A program made the position numbers and the translations under genes. A stretch of 64,000 nt of DNA, taken from positions 1,550,001 to 1,614,000 of the forward strand of contig CAWDDW010000003.1 of NCBI GenBank assembly GCA_963801185.1, given 5' to 3'. Each line of letters starts with the position of its first letter. Position 1 is the first letter of the stretch. This DNA comes from Palsa-601 sp963801185. GTDB taxonomy: Bacteria; Actinomycetota; Acidimicrobiia; Acidimicrobiales; Bog-793. Shown piece after piece: positions 26,151 through 34,995 of the stretch. The notes beneath the pieces are model-generated. The model searched no databases. It saw only the letters and a program-made list of their open reading frames with translations, and was not told where the DNA came from.

Positions 26151-26882
26151 GTGGAGGACATCGGCTACGGCGAGACCGTGGACACGCCGATCAGCGTCGA
26201 CGGTCACCTGGTCATCATCGGAACGGCGAGGGCCAGTGTTCACGTGCCTCCGAACGCATGGCTTGCGCTGCGCGGATCAGTGTTCGGCGGGATCACCATT
26301 GCCCCTGGAGGTGTTGCCGGAGTGTTCGGACACTGCTCTGGAGGGATCAACAACGAGGGTGAGGTCGACGTCTACGGAACCGTGCGTGGCGGGATCACCG
26401 GCAACGGTACGACTCGTGTGTCGGCCGGGGCGCTGATCGACGGCGTCCGGGGACAAGACCTCGACTTCGAGCGACCCGCTCGGACCAACGAAACGGCGTT
26501 GGGTACGGATGTCCTCATAAACATCGACGATGACGGCAGCGTCACCGTGATCGGTGTAGAGCTGACCGAAACTCCGGTCACGGTTTCGGACCAGCTGGAA
26601 TTTCGCGGGGCGTCACTCGCAGGAGCCCACGTCCTCCAGGACGCGTGGCTGATGGTGATGGGCCACTTTGGCGGAGGCATCCGCGTTGACGCTGGGGGCC
26701 ACCTTGTGGTCAGGGGATCATGCTTCGGGGGACTCGTGAACGACGGCGAGGCGGACGTCTTCGGCGTCGTGATGGGCGGCATCTCCGGAACTGGCCGGAC
26801 ACGTGTAGCGCCAGACGCGGTCATCGACGGGGTGAGGGGCCGCGACCTTGGCTGGGAAGTCGCTCCTCCACTGGAGTCCTGA
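26151..26882 (+). CDS. Duplicated beta-helix/bactofilin-like protein
   Basis: The 243-aa product consists of two similar halves of about 115 residues, each with short Gly/Val periodic strands. In the first half these are DGHLVIIGTARASVHVPPNAWLALRGSVFGGI, GVFGHCSGGINNEGEVDVYGTVRGGITGNGTTRVSAGALIDGVRG; the second repeats GHFGGGIRVDAGGHLVVRGSCFGGLVNDGEADVFGVVMGG to VIDGVRGRDL, here quoted in part. This resembles bactofilin or polymer-forming cytoskeletal repeats and should fold as a right-handed beta-helix. No signal peptide. Function unknown. The GTG at 26151 has TAGCCT 8 nt upstream, as in leaderless genes. Confidence 0.65.
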   Translation: MEDIGYGETVDTPISVDGHLVIIGTARASVHVPPNAWLALRGSVFGGITIAPGGVAGVFGHCSGGINNEGEVDVYGTVRGGITGNGTTRVSAGALIDGVRGQDLDFERPARTNETALGTDVLINIDDDGSVTVIGVELTETPVTVSDQLEFRGASLAGAHVLQDAWLMVMGHFGGGIRVDAGGHLVVRGSCFGGLVNDGEADVFGVVMGGISGTGRTRVAPDAVIDGVRGRDLGWEVAPPLES

Positions 26883-26975
26883 GCTGGCTCACATCAGCTC
26901 GGGGATCCGCTCCCAGCGGACCTCGGTTTAGCTATCCTGAGTGGCACTGCAGCAGCCCGGCGAGGGCTTGCAGAG

Positions 26976-27010
26976 GGTGTTCAATCGGGTGGGGGTAACG
27001 ATTGAACACC
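26976..27010. repeat. 12-bp perfect inverted repeat, 11-nt spacer
   Basis: GGTGTTCAATCG and CGATTGAACACC flank an 11-nt spacer. It lies in the 501-bp gap 26883-27383, which has no gene. A second imperfect dyad (TCACAT/ATGTGA near 27123-27144) and an A-rich tract occur in the same gap. An operator, a recombination core or a replication-initiator site are all possible. Confidence 0.6.
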
Positions 27011-27235
27011 GTCTTGGTGGACTTCTCCCACCACCGCCGCCGCCGTCTTCCCTTCATAAGCCCGCCTTTTGGCCCTCATTGGCTCGGGTCGGGTGAATAC
27101 CCTCGCCTCCCGCACCCCACCCTCACATCGTGAATAAAATGTGATGTTGGGGTGCGGTACCATGAGGGCAGGTTGGCGGGCAGTTTCTTGTTCAGCGGCG
27201 GCGGCGGTCTGGTGAGAGCAAAAGCTTCAGGACTC

Positions 27236-27283
27236 AAAAAAAATCAAAAGAAATAAAAGAGACAGATAAAGAAGAAAGAGGAG
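27236..27283 (+). other. A-rich purine tract, candidate DNA-unwinding or leader region
   Basis: About 48 nt are almost only A and G with a few T and C, in an otherwise very GC-rich sequence, about 100 bp before the replication-relaxation gene. It may be an easily melted origin element or an mRNA leader; the sequence alone cannot decide. Confidence 0.4.
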
Positions 27284-27383
27284 ATCCGCTCATCGAAAGA
27301 TGAAGGAATCGGAGTTCGCTCGGTCTGCAGTCGGGAGGCCGGTGATCGAGGCCGATGCATGAGATAGGTGAGCGAAGCGACTG

Positions 27384-28082
27384 ATGCCACGAGCACCAGG
27401 GGGCAAGGCACAGATCACCACCCGGGACAGGGAGATCCTGGCCTGGATCGGCCGGCACGGCATTGTCACTCCCGACCAGGTCGCCAGGCGCTTCTTCCGC
27501 CGGCCCGACGGCGAAGTCGGTCGCCGAGCTGCATACCGCCGCATCGATGCCATCGTCAGCCTGCGCCTTCTCCGCCGGGACCGCACGCCATTCTGGCGGG
27601 GACCGTACGTCCTCCGGGTCACCGCTCTCGGCGCGCAGATGGGTGAGATCGGCGTCCGCCCTGCCCGCCTGGTCGAGCCCGAACTGCGTCACGCCCTGGC
27701 GCTCGTCGACCTCACCGAGGAGCTGGCAGCGGCCACACCGGGCTCGGAACTTCGGACCGAGCGCGAGATCCGTACCGAGCGCTGGCATGGCCATCAGGAC
27801 GGTGGCTTCCGTCCGGGCAGAGGGAGGACCGCCGACGGCGAGCTGGTGCTCGCCGACGGGCGGACCGTCGCCATCGAGCTGGACCTCACACCGAAGCGGA
27901 GCAAAGACTTCGAGCGGATACTTCGCTCGTACCGCCAGGAGCGGTACGACGCCGTCTGGTGGTACGTCGTCCCCGGCGCAGTTCCCCGGGTCCGCAAGCT
28001 GGTGGCCGACAACCGCTGCGACGACTTTGTCGATGTGCGCCCGCACCTCACGCCAGCGAAGACCGATCGCCTGTCAGAGTAG
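27384..28082 (+). CDS. Replication-relaxation family protein
   Basis: The 232-aa product starts with a winged-helix segment typical of the replication-relaxation family (ITTRDREILAWIGRHGIVTPDQVARRFF), then RRAAYRRIDAIVSLRLL. The C-terminal half is a nuclease-like alpha/beta domain (ADGRTVAIELDLTPKRSKDFERILRSYRQ, followed by YDAVWWYV), in which VAIELDLTPK could be a PD-(D/E)XK-like core. The family is found on actinobacterial plasmids and integrative elements, where the name comes from a replication-linked gene. It runs up to the DUF262 gene, so the two may be co-transcribed. Confidence 0.72.
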   Translation: MPRAPGGKAQITTRDREILAWIGRHGIVTPDQVARRFFRRPDGEVGRRAAYRRIDAIVSLRLLRRDRTPFWRGPYVLRVTALGAQMGEIGVRPARLVEPELRHALALVDLTEELAAATPGSELRTEREIRTERWHGHQDGGFRPGRGRTADGELVLADGRTVAIELDLTPKRSKDFERILRSYRQERYDAVWWYVVPGAVPRVRKLVADNRCDDFVDVRPHLTPAKTDRLSE

Positions 28083-28132
28083 CGTTCGAACCGTTCGTCG
28101 GGCGGATCGCCTACTTGCTCGGGAGGTCGACG

Positions 28133-29927
28133 TTGAGCTTTCAGACTCCGATCCCGGTGGATGAGATCCTCCGGGGAATCCATCAGAAGGAATACCTCCT
28201 GCCGGCGATCCAACGCGAGTTTGTGTGGGATGCGGACCAGACCCGGCGCCTCGTCGACAGCCTCATGCGTGGCTATCCGATCGGGTCGTTCCTCATCTGG
28301 AAAGTCGATGCGACAACAGCCGGGACCTACGCCTTCTACAACTTCCTCACCGACTACCACGAGCGGGACAACCCCTTTGCAACGAAAGCTGTCGTTCCGG
28401 CGGGCCAGGGCGTCATGGCGATCCTCGATGGCCAGCAGCGACTTACCGCGCTCAACATCGCCATCTACGGCAGTTTGGCTATCAAGAAAAAGTACGCATG
28501 GTGGAACAGCACCGATGCGTTTCCGAAAAAGCGCATGTACCTCAATCTCCTGGCAGATGCGGATCCAGAAGAGTTGGGGCTCCGCTACGACCTCCGATTC
28601 CTCGCCGACTCGGAGGCAGTAGCGACACCGGGGCAGCCGGACGGCTGGTACCCGTTGGCCCGCGTGATGTCTGTCGCAGGACCCGGGCCGGCGATGCTGG
28701 CCGAAGTGACTGCACGCGGAATCGAGCTGGACGCCATCGAGGCCGCGCATCAGCGTCTCTACGATCTCTACGAGGCGTTCCGGACTGCTCGCCCGATCAA
28801 CTACTACCTGGAGACCTCCCAGGATCCGAACAAGGTGCTCGACATCTTCGTCCGCGTCAACAGCGGCGGGACAACCCTCTCGTATTCCGATCTGCTCCTT
28901 TCGATGGCCACCAACCAGTGGGAGCACCTCGACGCCCGTGAAGAGGTCCGGACGTTGGTTCAACAACTCAACACTGGCGGCGCACGCGAGTTCAACTTCT
29001 CCAAAGACGTTGTCCTCAAGACCGCTCTCCTGGTTGCCGGTGTAGACGTTCGCTTTCAGGTCTCGAACTTCACCGAAGAAAACATGAAGAAAGTCGAAGC
29101 TGCTTGGGACCACACCAGAGACTCACTCATCCGAGCGGCGAATCTGATTGACAGCTTCGGCTTCACGGCGCGCACCTTGACTGCCGACAGTGTCGTAATT
29201 CTTGATCGCGTACTACCTGAGCCGCCGCGATCTGACGGATGGGTATTTGCATTCGTCTACGGATGCCACCGATCGCCTTGCCGTTCAACGGTGGGTGATC
29301 CGTTCGCTCGTCAAGCGGGGGATTTGGGGGTCGGGCCTCGACACCCTCCTCACCCGGCTACGTCGAGCGATCGATGACCACGGGGCTCACGGCTTTCCGG
29401 CGTCTGCCCTGGAGCACGAGATGTCGGGGCTAGGGAAGTCGCTCGCGTTCGACGCAACAGAGATCGACGAGCTGCTTGAGATGAAGTACGCAGGGCAGCG
29501 GACCTTCTCAGTCCTGTCGCTGATCTACCCCGGGCTGGACTTCTCCAAGGAGTTCCACGAGGATCACGTTTTCCCGCGGTCTCGATTCACACCCAAACGT
29601 CTCAGCGAAGCCGGCATCCCACCGAGTCAAATCGACGACTACCGGGCCGCTGTCGATTGCCTTCCAAACCTCCAGCTGCTCGGCGGGATTCCGAATATCG
29701 AGAAGCAGGCGAAGCTTCCGGCGGCCTGGCTGGCCGAGGCGTTCCCCTCCCAAGATCACCGCGACATCTACGTCCGCGACAACGACCTGGAGGCCCTGCC
29801 GCTAGATCTCTCGTCGTTCCTCGATTTCTTCGGACAGCGTCGCGAGCGCATGCGCACACGCCTCATCAAAGTATTGGGCGTCGCCGATCCCACCGCCTCG
29901 ACCGCCACGGAGACCGCAGGAGTTTGA
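28133..29927 (+). pseudogene. GmrSD-like DUF262/DUF1524 protein, frameshifted
   Basis: Two frames make one protein of about 597 aa. The N-terminal DUF262 (ParB-like) domain has YLLPAIQREFVWDADQTRRLVDSLMRGYPIGSF and the loop ILDGQQRLTAL. The C-terminal DUF1524 HNH nuclease domain has HEDHVFPRS and a later CLPNLQLLGG. GmrSD proteins cut DNA with modified bases and act as phage defence. The frame breaks at CTTGATC (29201-29207): removing one base gives VVILIAYYLSRRDLTDGYLHS. The TTG at 28133 is chosen because GGGAGG lies 6 nt before it and the DUF262 core begins directly after; the frame is open further upstream over the previous gene. Confidence 0.8.
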
Positions 29928-30054
29928 CCCGGCGGAGCTCGGGGCGTCTCATCCAGCTCGGAGTGGCCGTCACGCTGGCGTCGCGCTTCAACCTGTCGGG
30001 CGCAAGCCTCGCGGTGGTAGCAAGCTAGGGAGGACCGAAAGGATTGCCGGGAAG

Positions 30055-31314
30055 ATGACGATGACGATGAACTGCAAGCCGATCCCGACGCTCGACGAGC
30101 GAATCAACGACATCAGGCTTCGCACGGCCGAGATCGTGAACGAGGACGTGCTGCCGAACGAGCACAGGCTCTGGGCGGCTCGCCAGGAGGGCGAGTCGAT
30201 GGAGCATCGTCGCGAGGTTCTCGAGCTTCGTGCCGAGATCAAGGCCAAGGTGAAGAAGGCCGGGCTCTGGGCGCCGCACCTCCCGAAGGACTACGGCGGA
30301 ATGGGGCTCGACTTCCTCGCGCATGCCTACATGAACGAGGTGCTCGCGTACGCGATCGGCGCCGCATCCCTCTTCGGGGTGGTGGCACCCAACTCGGGCA
30401 ATCAGTCGATCCTCGCCAAGTACGGCACCGAGGAGCAGAAGGAGCAGTGGCTGTTGCCGCTGATCGACGGGACGATGGAGTCGGGTTTCTCGATGACGGA
30501 GCCGGACAACCCGGGCTCGGACCCGCGGTCCCTCACGACCACCGCTGTGGAGGACGGCGACCATTGGGTGATCAACGGTCACAAGTGGTTCACCTCGAAC
30601 GGCATCGACGCCGACTTCTTCATAGTGATGTGCCGTGCAGTCGCGCCTGGCGCGGAGCTCACGAAGGCCGACCCGATGGTCCAGATCATCGTGCCGACGA
30701 CCACGCCCGGCGTGAACATCGTGCGGGGGATAGGGATCTGGGGCCGGAAGGAGTCCGACCACTGTGAGGTGAAGTATGAGAACGTCCGGGTACCGAAGGA
30801 GAACGCCCTCGGTCACGTAGGCCAGGGACACCAGGCCGCCCAGGATCGCCTGGGGGCTGGGCGCATCTACCACTGCATGAACTCGGTCGGGCAGATGTGG
30901 CGGGCCTTCGACCTCATGGTGGAACGAGCGCGGAGCCGCGAGGTGCACGGCGGGTTGCTCCAGGACAAGCAGTTCATCCAGGGCTTCATCGCGGACAGCT
31001 ACATCGACATCCAAGCAGCCCGCCTGATGACGTTGCACGCCGCCGAGAAGATCGACCGCGGCATGCAAGGGGCGAGGACGGACATCTCGGCTATCAAGGT
31101 CTTCGTGCCGGCCGCCTACGGGCGGGTCGTCGACCGGGCGATCCAGGTCTGGGGAGCAGCGGGGATCTCGAACGACCTCCCCCTCGCCGGGATGTTCCTC
31201 GGCGCGCGCACGCTGCGGATCGCCGACGGGCCTGACGAGGTTCACCGGATACTCATCGCGAAGAACGTGCTCGGCCAGTACTCCAAGGGAGAGGGCTGGG
31301 ACTTCGGCAACTGA
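30055..31314 (+). CDS. Acyl-CoA dehydrogenase
   Basis: The 419-aa flavoprotein has the family layout: helical N-terminal domain, middle beta-domain with MTEPDNPGSDPRSLTTTA and WVINGHKWFTSNG (FAD-binding signature), and C-terminal helices with the QVWGAAGISNDLPLAGMFLGARTLRIADGPDEVH region, quoted in part. It oxidises an acyl-CoA at the alpha-beta bond and passes electrons to ETF. The IADGPDEVH ending is near that of isovaleryl/long-chain members and FadE-type enzymes; the substrate is not predictable. Three in-frame ATGs begin the gene; the first at 30055 is used. The 127 bp before it show no gene. Confidence 0.92.
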   Translation: MTMTMNCKPIPTLDERINDIRLRTAEIVNEDVLPNEHRLWAARQEGESMEHRREVLELRAEIKAKVKKAGLWAPHLPKDYGGMGLDFLAHAYMNEVLAYAIGAASLFGVVAPNSGNQSILAKYGTEEQKEQWLLPLIDGTMESGFSMTEPDNPGSDPRSLTTTAVEDGDHWVINGHKWFTSNGIDADFFIVMCRAVAPGAELTKADPMVQIIVPTTTPGVNIVRGIGIWGRKESDHCEVKYENVRVPKENALGHVGQGHQAAQDRLGAGRIYHCMNSVGQMWRAFDLMVERARSREVHGGLLQDKQFIQGFIADSYIDIQAARLMTLHAAEKIDRGMQGARTDISAIKVFVPAAYGRVVDRAIQVWGAAGISNDLPLAGMFLGARTLRIADGPDEVHRILIAKNVLGQYSKGEGWDFGN

Positions 31315-31355
31315 GTCGCCCTCCCCGCTCGAGCTTCGAGAAATCCCGCCGAGAA

Positions 31356-32192
31356 ATGGCTTCTGAGTCCGACCAGCCCGCCCCACTGAGCCTCTCCACG
31401 TGGCGCGCCCAGACTACGGCTTGGCTTCACTCGAGGACCATGAGGAAAGTTCCCGAGCTAACCGCCTACTTCTGGATCACGAAGGTGTTGACCACCGCGA
31501 TGGGCGAGGCGACCTCGGACTACCTCGTCCACCGGTTCCCGGCCGTGATTGCCGTGGCACTTGGCGGCGTGGCGCTCGCAATGTCGTTGGTCCTGCAGTT
31601 CTACGTGCGCAGATACGTGGCTTGGATCTACTGGTTGGCTGTCTCCATGGTCGCCGTGTTCGGCACGATGGCGGCCGACGCCTTGCACATCGGACTCGGC
31701 ATCCCGTACGACATATCGACCGGGTTCTTCTCTGTCGTGCTCGTCGTCGTGTTCCTGTCTTGGCACTCAGTCGAGAAAACGCTGTCGATCCACAGCATCT
31801 ACACCCCGCGCCGTGAAGCTTTCTATTGGGCGGCCGTCATGGCGACGTTCGCCCTCGGTACCGCCGCCGGAGACATGACAGCGTCGACGATGGGTCTCGG
31901 CTACTTCCTCTCGGGCGTGCTCTTCGCCGTCTTGATCGCCGCCCCGGCCGTCGCCTACCGGCTGTTCGGGTTGAACGAGGTCTTCGCCTTCTGGTTCGCA
32001 TACGTCGTGACGCGCCCGCTCGGTGCATCGTTTGCGGATTGGGCGGACAAGCCCCGCGACCTGAGCGGGCTCGGAGCAGGGAACGGGCCGGTCGGTGTCG
32101 CCCTGACGATCTTGATAATCGGAGTCGTCGTGTTCCTGACGATCACACGCAAGGATGTCGAGGGCGGGCGTATCAGGTTGCGATCCGAGTAG
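31356..32192 (+). CDS. COG4705-type membrane protein
   Basis: The 278-aa protein has about eight hydrophobic segments and an internal duplication: KVPELTAYFWITKVLTTAMGEATSDYLV in the first half is echoed by FYWAAVMATFALGTAAGDMTAST in the second. The repeated G-E/D-x-T/M-x-D/A-S/D motif is a hallmark of COG4705 proteins, uncharacterised and reported near metal or stress genes. It ends with a short cytoplasmic basic tail. It is convergent with the nitroreductase-like gene, 3 bp apart. Function unknown. Confidence 0.8.
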   Translation: MASESDQPAPLSLSTWRAQTTAWLHSRTMRKVPELTAYFWITKVLTTAMGEATSDYLVHRFPAVIAVALGGVALAMSLVLQFYVRRYVAWIYWLAVSMVAVFGTMAADALHIGLGIPYDISTGFFSVVLVVVFLSWHSVEKTLSIHSIYTPRREAFYWAAVMATFALGTAAGDMTASTMGLGYFLSGVLFAVLIAAPAVAYRLFGLNEVFAFWFAYVVTRPLGASFADWADKPRDLSGLGAGNGPVGVALTILIIGVVVFLTITRKDVEGGRIRLRSE

Positions 32193-32195
32193 CTG

Positions 32196-32648
32196 TCACA
32201 GCGCGTCGTCGAGCACCACGACCGGGATCTCGCGGGCCGTCTTCTTCTGGTAGCCGGCGTAGTTCGAGTGGGCTGCCGTGAGCCGCGCCCAGAGGTCGGC
32301 GCGTTCGGGACCCTCTGCGATCCTCGCCGCCATCTTCCGGGTGCGGCCGCGCATGGTGACCTCGACCTCCGGATGCTCGCGCAGGTTGAGGAGCCACGTG
32401 GGGTTGCGGTCGTCGCCGCCGAACGAGGCCACGAGCACGAACGAGTCGCCGAGCTCGAGCGGCGTCGTGAGCATATTGTGCCGCACCTTCCCGCTCTTGC
32501 GGCCCGTCGTCGTCAGCATCACGACGGGCATGCCCATGAGGTTACCTGCCAGCTTCCCCTTTGAGGCGACGAAGACGGACCGGTGGATGTCGGTGAATCC
32601 TTTGAACAAGAGGTCCTTGACAGTCACATTGAAAGCCGTGCTCGTCAC
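32196..32648 (-). CDS. Deazaflavin (F420)-dependent nitroreductase family protein
   Basis: The 150-aa product is of the DDN/FDOR split-barrel family: MGMPVVMLTTTGRKSGKVRHNMLTTPLE and VASFGGDDRNPTWLLNLREHPEVEV, with the G-R-K-S-G segment that binds F420. Family members use reduced F420 to reduce nitro groups, quinones or unsaturated lactones; the natural substrate is unknown. Its ATG overlaps the stop of the upstream DUF2510-like gene (ATGA), so they form a two-gene operon. Confidence 0.9.
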   Translation of the reverse strand: MTSTAFNVTVKDLLFKGFTDIHRSVFVASKGKLAGNLMGMPVVMLTTTGRKSGKVRHNMLTTPLELGDSFVLVASFGGDDRNPTWLLNLREHPEVEVTMRGRTRKMAARIAEGPERADLWARLTAAHSNYAGYQKKTAREIPVVVLDDAL

Positions 32649-32947
32649 TGGAGCGGCCCGCCGAGGGGGAACGCGTCGAGGGCAGCCTCGCCCGGTGTCC
32701 GCCCGTCACGCTCCTCACCGCTCTCGGCTTCGTCGGCCCTGAGCAAGCCGCTGCCCGCATTCGCTTGCTCTGGCAGCTCCTCCGGCTCGACGGCAGCGGC
32801 GTCGGCGGCCGGTGGGGGAGGGTCGTGGGACTCGAGCTGGCCGTCCCGGACGAGGGCGGTAGGGATGCCCTCGGAGAACCATCTTGCCTCGTGGGCTCCG
32901 AATGGATCCCGGTACCAGCCTTCGGCAGGTGGGTGGACCCTGGTCAC
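32645..32947 (-). CDS. DUF2510-like small protein
   Basis: The 100-aa product starts with a DUF2510-type tryptophan motif (AEGWYRDPFGAHEARWFSEG), used in actinobacterial proteins as a small N-terminal domain. A Pro/Ala/Glu-rich tail without membrane segment follows. The GTG at 32947 has TACGGT 6 nt upstream (32954-32959 on the + strand), as in leaderless genes here. It is translationally coupled to the nitroreductase-like gene. Function unknown. Confidence 0.7.
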   Translation of the reverse strand: MTRVHPPAEGWYRDPFGAHEARWFSEGIPTALVRDGQLESHDPPPPAADAAAVEPEELPEQANAGSGLLRADEAESGEERDGRTPGEAALDAFPLGGPLQ

Positions 32948-33018
32948 GCCCTCACCGTAGTTGATTTGGGCCGTAAGACCCTGGTCGCTCCTTGCGATTG
33001 GGGCGAAAACTAGAAGTG

Positions 33019-34122
33019 ATGCTAAGTACCGTTTTAGACGTGTTCCGGCTCCGGCAGTACTTCAATGTGATCACCCGAGCCCGTGAATTAGCCGACGGGG
33101 TGAAGGAGGACCAGGGTTTGCTCGATGACGCGAGACGGGCCTTGGTACGCCTGCCCTTCGAGCACCGTGCCGTGACGGATCTCCATCCGTTCCCGGCGTT
33201 CTCCCCTATGACAGCCCAGCACCTCCGCGGGCGACGCCTCGCTCTCGTCGCGACCGGCGGCAGTGGCGCGATGGCGTCAATCGTCGGCGTCGCGCGAGCG
33301 CTCGAGGAGGCGAACGCGTCCCCGGCGATGATTTCGGTCTGCTCCGGGTCGGCGCTGTTCGGCTTTCCTCTCGGTGCCGGGATCCCGGCGGAGAAGGTGG
33401 CCGAATTCACCCTCGGGCTGCAACCCGCTGACTACATCGACCCCGAGTGGCGCAAGCTGCTCACACTGCCGCTCACTGCAGCGAAGGGTTTTGCCGGCAT
33501 CCTCAAGGGCCAGCGGATCGAGAGTACATACCGGGAGCTGCTCGGCAACATGACCCTCGGCGAGTTGCCGATCCCGACGTACGCGCCGATCTGGAACGTC
33601 GAGGAGAACCGGCTCGACTACATCGGGCCGAAGACACACCCCGACATGCCGGTGTATCGCGCAGTGCACATGGCAATCGCGTTGCCGCTGTTCATCTCGC
33701 CCGTCCCGCTCGACGGCGGATACTGGTGCGACGGTGGGATCGTCGACATCTTCCCCGTGTATCCAGTGCTCGACCTCGAGGGCGGGTGCGACGTGGCGGT
33801 AGCTGTCAATGGCTTCTACCCGCCCGGATTCGCCGGCGAGGATGCCACAGGATGGGAAGACCGCCGCGGCAGCATCCTTTACGTTGCGAGCCAGGTCCGC
33901 ACGTGCCAGCAGGAAGAGCTTGCCCGGGTCAACCTGACCCGGCTGCGTGAGGCTGCCGAGGTCGTCATGGTAGAGCCGGTCCCGTACGCGAAGGTGCGCG
34001 GGGTTGGTTTCTACCGTCAATTCCTCAACAACGCCGAGTGGCCGGAGTTCATGAGGTCAGGCCGGCTGGCCACGCGTGCGGGCCTGTCCTCCCGCGGGCG
34101 TCACCTCGCGAAGACGGCTTGA
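33019..34122 (+). CDS. Patatin-like phospholipase
   Basis: The 367-aa protein has the patatin catalytic set: oxyanion loop in LVATGGSGAM, nucleophile Ser in the GxSxG-like VCSGSALFG and the catalytic Asp in WCDGGIVD. An N-terminal helical extension (about 75 residues) precedes the domain. It should hydrolyse acyl esters of phospholipids or related lipids. The ATG at 33019 is used; a TTG at 32992 would add nine residues. Confidence 0.88.
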   Translation: MLSTVLDVFRLRQYFNVITRARELADGVKEDQGLLDDARRALVRLPFEHRAVTDLHPFPAFSPMTAQHLRGRRLALVATGGSGAMASIVGVARALEEANASPAMISVCSGSALFGFPLGAGIPAEKVAEFTLGLQPADYIDPEWRKLLTLPLTAAKGFAGILKGQRIESTYRELLGNMTLGELPIPTYAPIWNVEENRLDYIGPKTHPDMPVYRAVHMAIALPLFISPVPLDGGYWCDGGIVDIFPVYPVLDLEGGCDVAVAVNGFYPPGFAGEDATGWEDRRGSILYVASQVRTCQQEELARVNLTRLREAAEVVMVEPVPYAKVRGVGFYRQFLNNAEWPEFMRSGRLATRAGLSSRGRHLAKTA

Positions 34123-34198
34123 AGTCCGGACGATCCGTTCTGCCGCCTCGCTGACAGTTCGGTAGCCTGAGCACTTCGGATCCTACGAAGGTCGGGCC

Positions 34199-34981
34199 AT
34201 GGACATCATCAGCGAGTCGGTAGAAAAAGGCGTAATAGAACGGCGATTCGACGTGAAGGTCGAAGGCGAGACCGTGCCCGCCATCATCTGGTCGCCGGAG
34301 AACGTCACCGGACCGGTGCCCGTGGTCCTCATCGGTCATGGGGGTACCCAGCACAAGCGGGTCCCGAACGTGTTGGGGCTGGGGCGGCGTTTCGTGCGGC
34401 ACCTGGGTTACGCGGCGGTGGCGATTGACGCCCCTGGCCACGGCGAGAGGGTAAGCGACGAGACCGCCGCGAACGAGGCTCGCAGGAACCTCGAGCGCCG
34501 CATCGCTGCCGGCCCCGGCAAGGGTTCAGTCCTCGAGATGAGCCCCGAACAGGCGGCTCTGTTCGCCGCTCGCAGCGCCCGCGGTGTGATCGAGTGGAAG
34601 GCGACGCTCGACCTCCTCGAGGCAGAAGACGGTCTCATCGGGCGCATCGGCTACTGGGGCGTGTCGATGGGCACGGCCATCGGATTGCCCTTCGTCGCCT
34701 CCGAGTCGAGGGTGAAGGCGGCCGTGCTGGGCTTGGCGGGCCTGTCCAGTCGCCCCGGCGCTGCCGCTTTCGAGCAGGCCGCCCGGCGGTTGACCGTCCC
34801 CGTGCTCTTCGTGTTCCAGTGGGACGACGAGCTGATGTCCCGCCAGTCGGGTCTCGACCTGTTCGACGCGATCGGCTCGACGGACAAGGTCATGCACATC
34901 CACCCGGGCGGGCACATCGAGACGCCGTTGTACGAGCGGGACGCCTACGAGGCGTTCTTCAAGCGCCATCTGGACGCCTGA
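34199..34981 (+). CDS. Alpha/beta hydrolase (dienelactone-hydrolase type)
   Basis: The 260-aa product shows the alpha/beta hydrolase fold: oxyanion HGGT after VVLIGH, the DAPGHGER loop, nucleophile GYWGVSMGTAIG (Ser), the Asp in FVFQWDDELM and the His in HPGGHIE. AAGGT lies 7 nt before the ATG at 34199, and a TAGCCT about 30 nt upstream may be its -10 box. The substrate is not predictable. Confidence 0.85.
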   Translation: MDIISESVEKGVIERRFDVKVEGETVPAIIWSPENVTGPVPVVLIGHGGTQHKRVPNVLGLGRRFVRHLGYAAVAIDAPGHGERVSDETAANEARRNLERRIAAGPGKGSVLEMSPEQAALFAARSARGVIEWKATLDLLEAEDGLIGRIGYWGVSMGTAIGLPFVASESRVKAAVLGLAGLSSRPGAAAFEQAARRLTVPVLFVFQWDDELMSRQSGLDLFDAIGSTDKVMHIHPGGHIETPLYERDAYEAFFKRHLDA

Positions 34982-34995
34982 GCGGACGCTCTCTG

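Larger units (their letters stand above)
19867..29930. mobile_element. Integrated accessory region downstream of tRNA-fMet
   Basis: The region starts right after the tRNA and ends before the acyl-CoA dehydrogenase gene; the right edge is approximate. It holds two tyrosine recombinases on opposite strands, an HTH/excisionase-like gene, a helicase-nuclease, an XRE-type regulator, a replication-relaxation gene, a GmrSD-like gene and a tRNA-Pro 3' fragment. Codon use in the helicase and recombinase genes looks less GC-biased than in neighbours, by eye. No second copy of the tRNA-fMet 3' end was found by reading, so the attachment pair is unproven. Two stacked elements are possible, one using tRNA-fMet and one tRNA-Pro. 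Confidence 0.75.

Noticed and set aside
27794..29113. 439-codon frame antisense to the DUF262 gene
   Set aside because: The sense strand carries clear DUF262 motifs; this frame shows none.
29930..30054. Right attachment site as a copy of the tRNA-fMet 3' end
   Set aside because: No match to the T-arm or acceptor sequence of the tRNA was found by reading this stretch.
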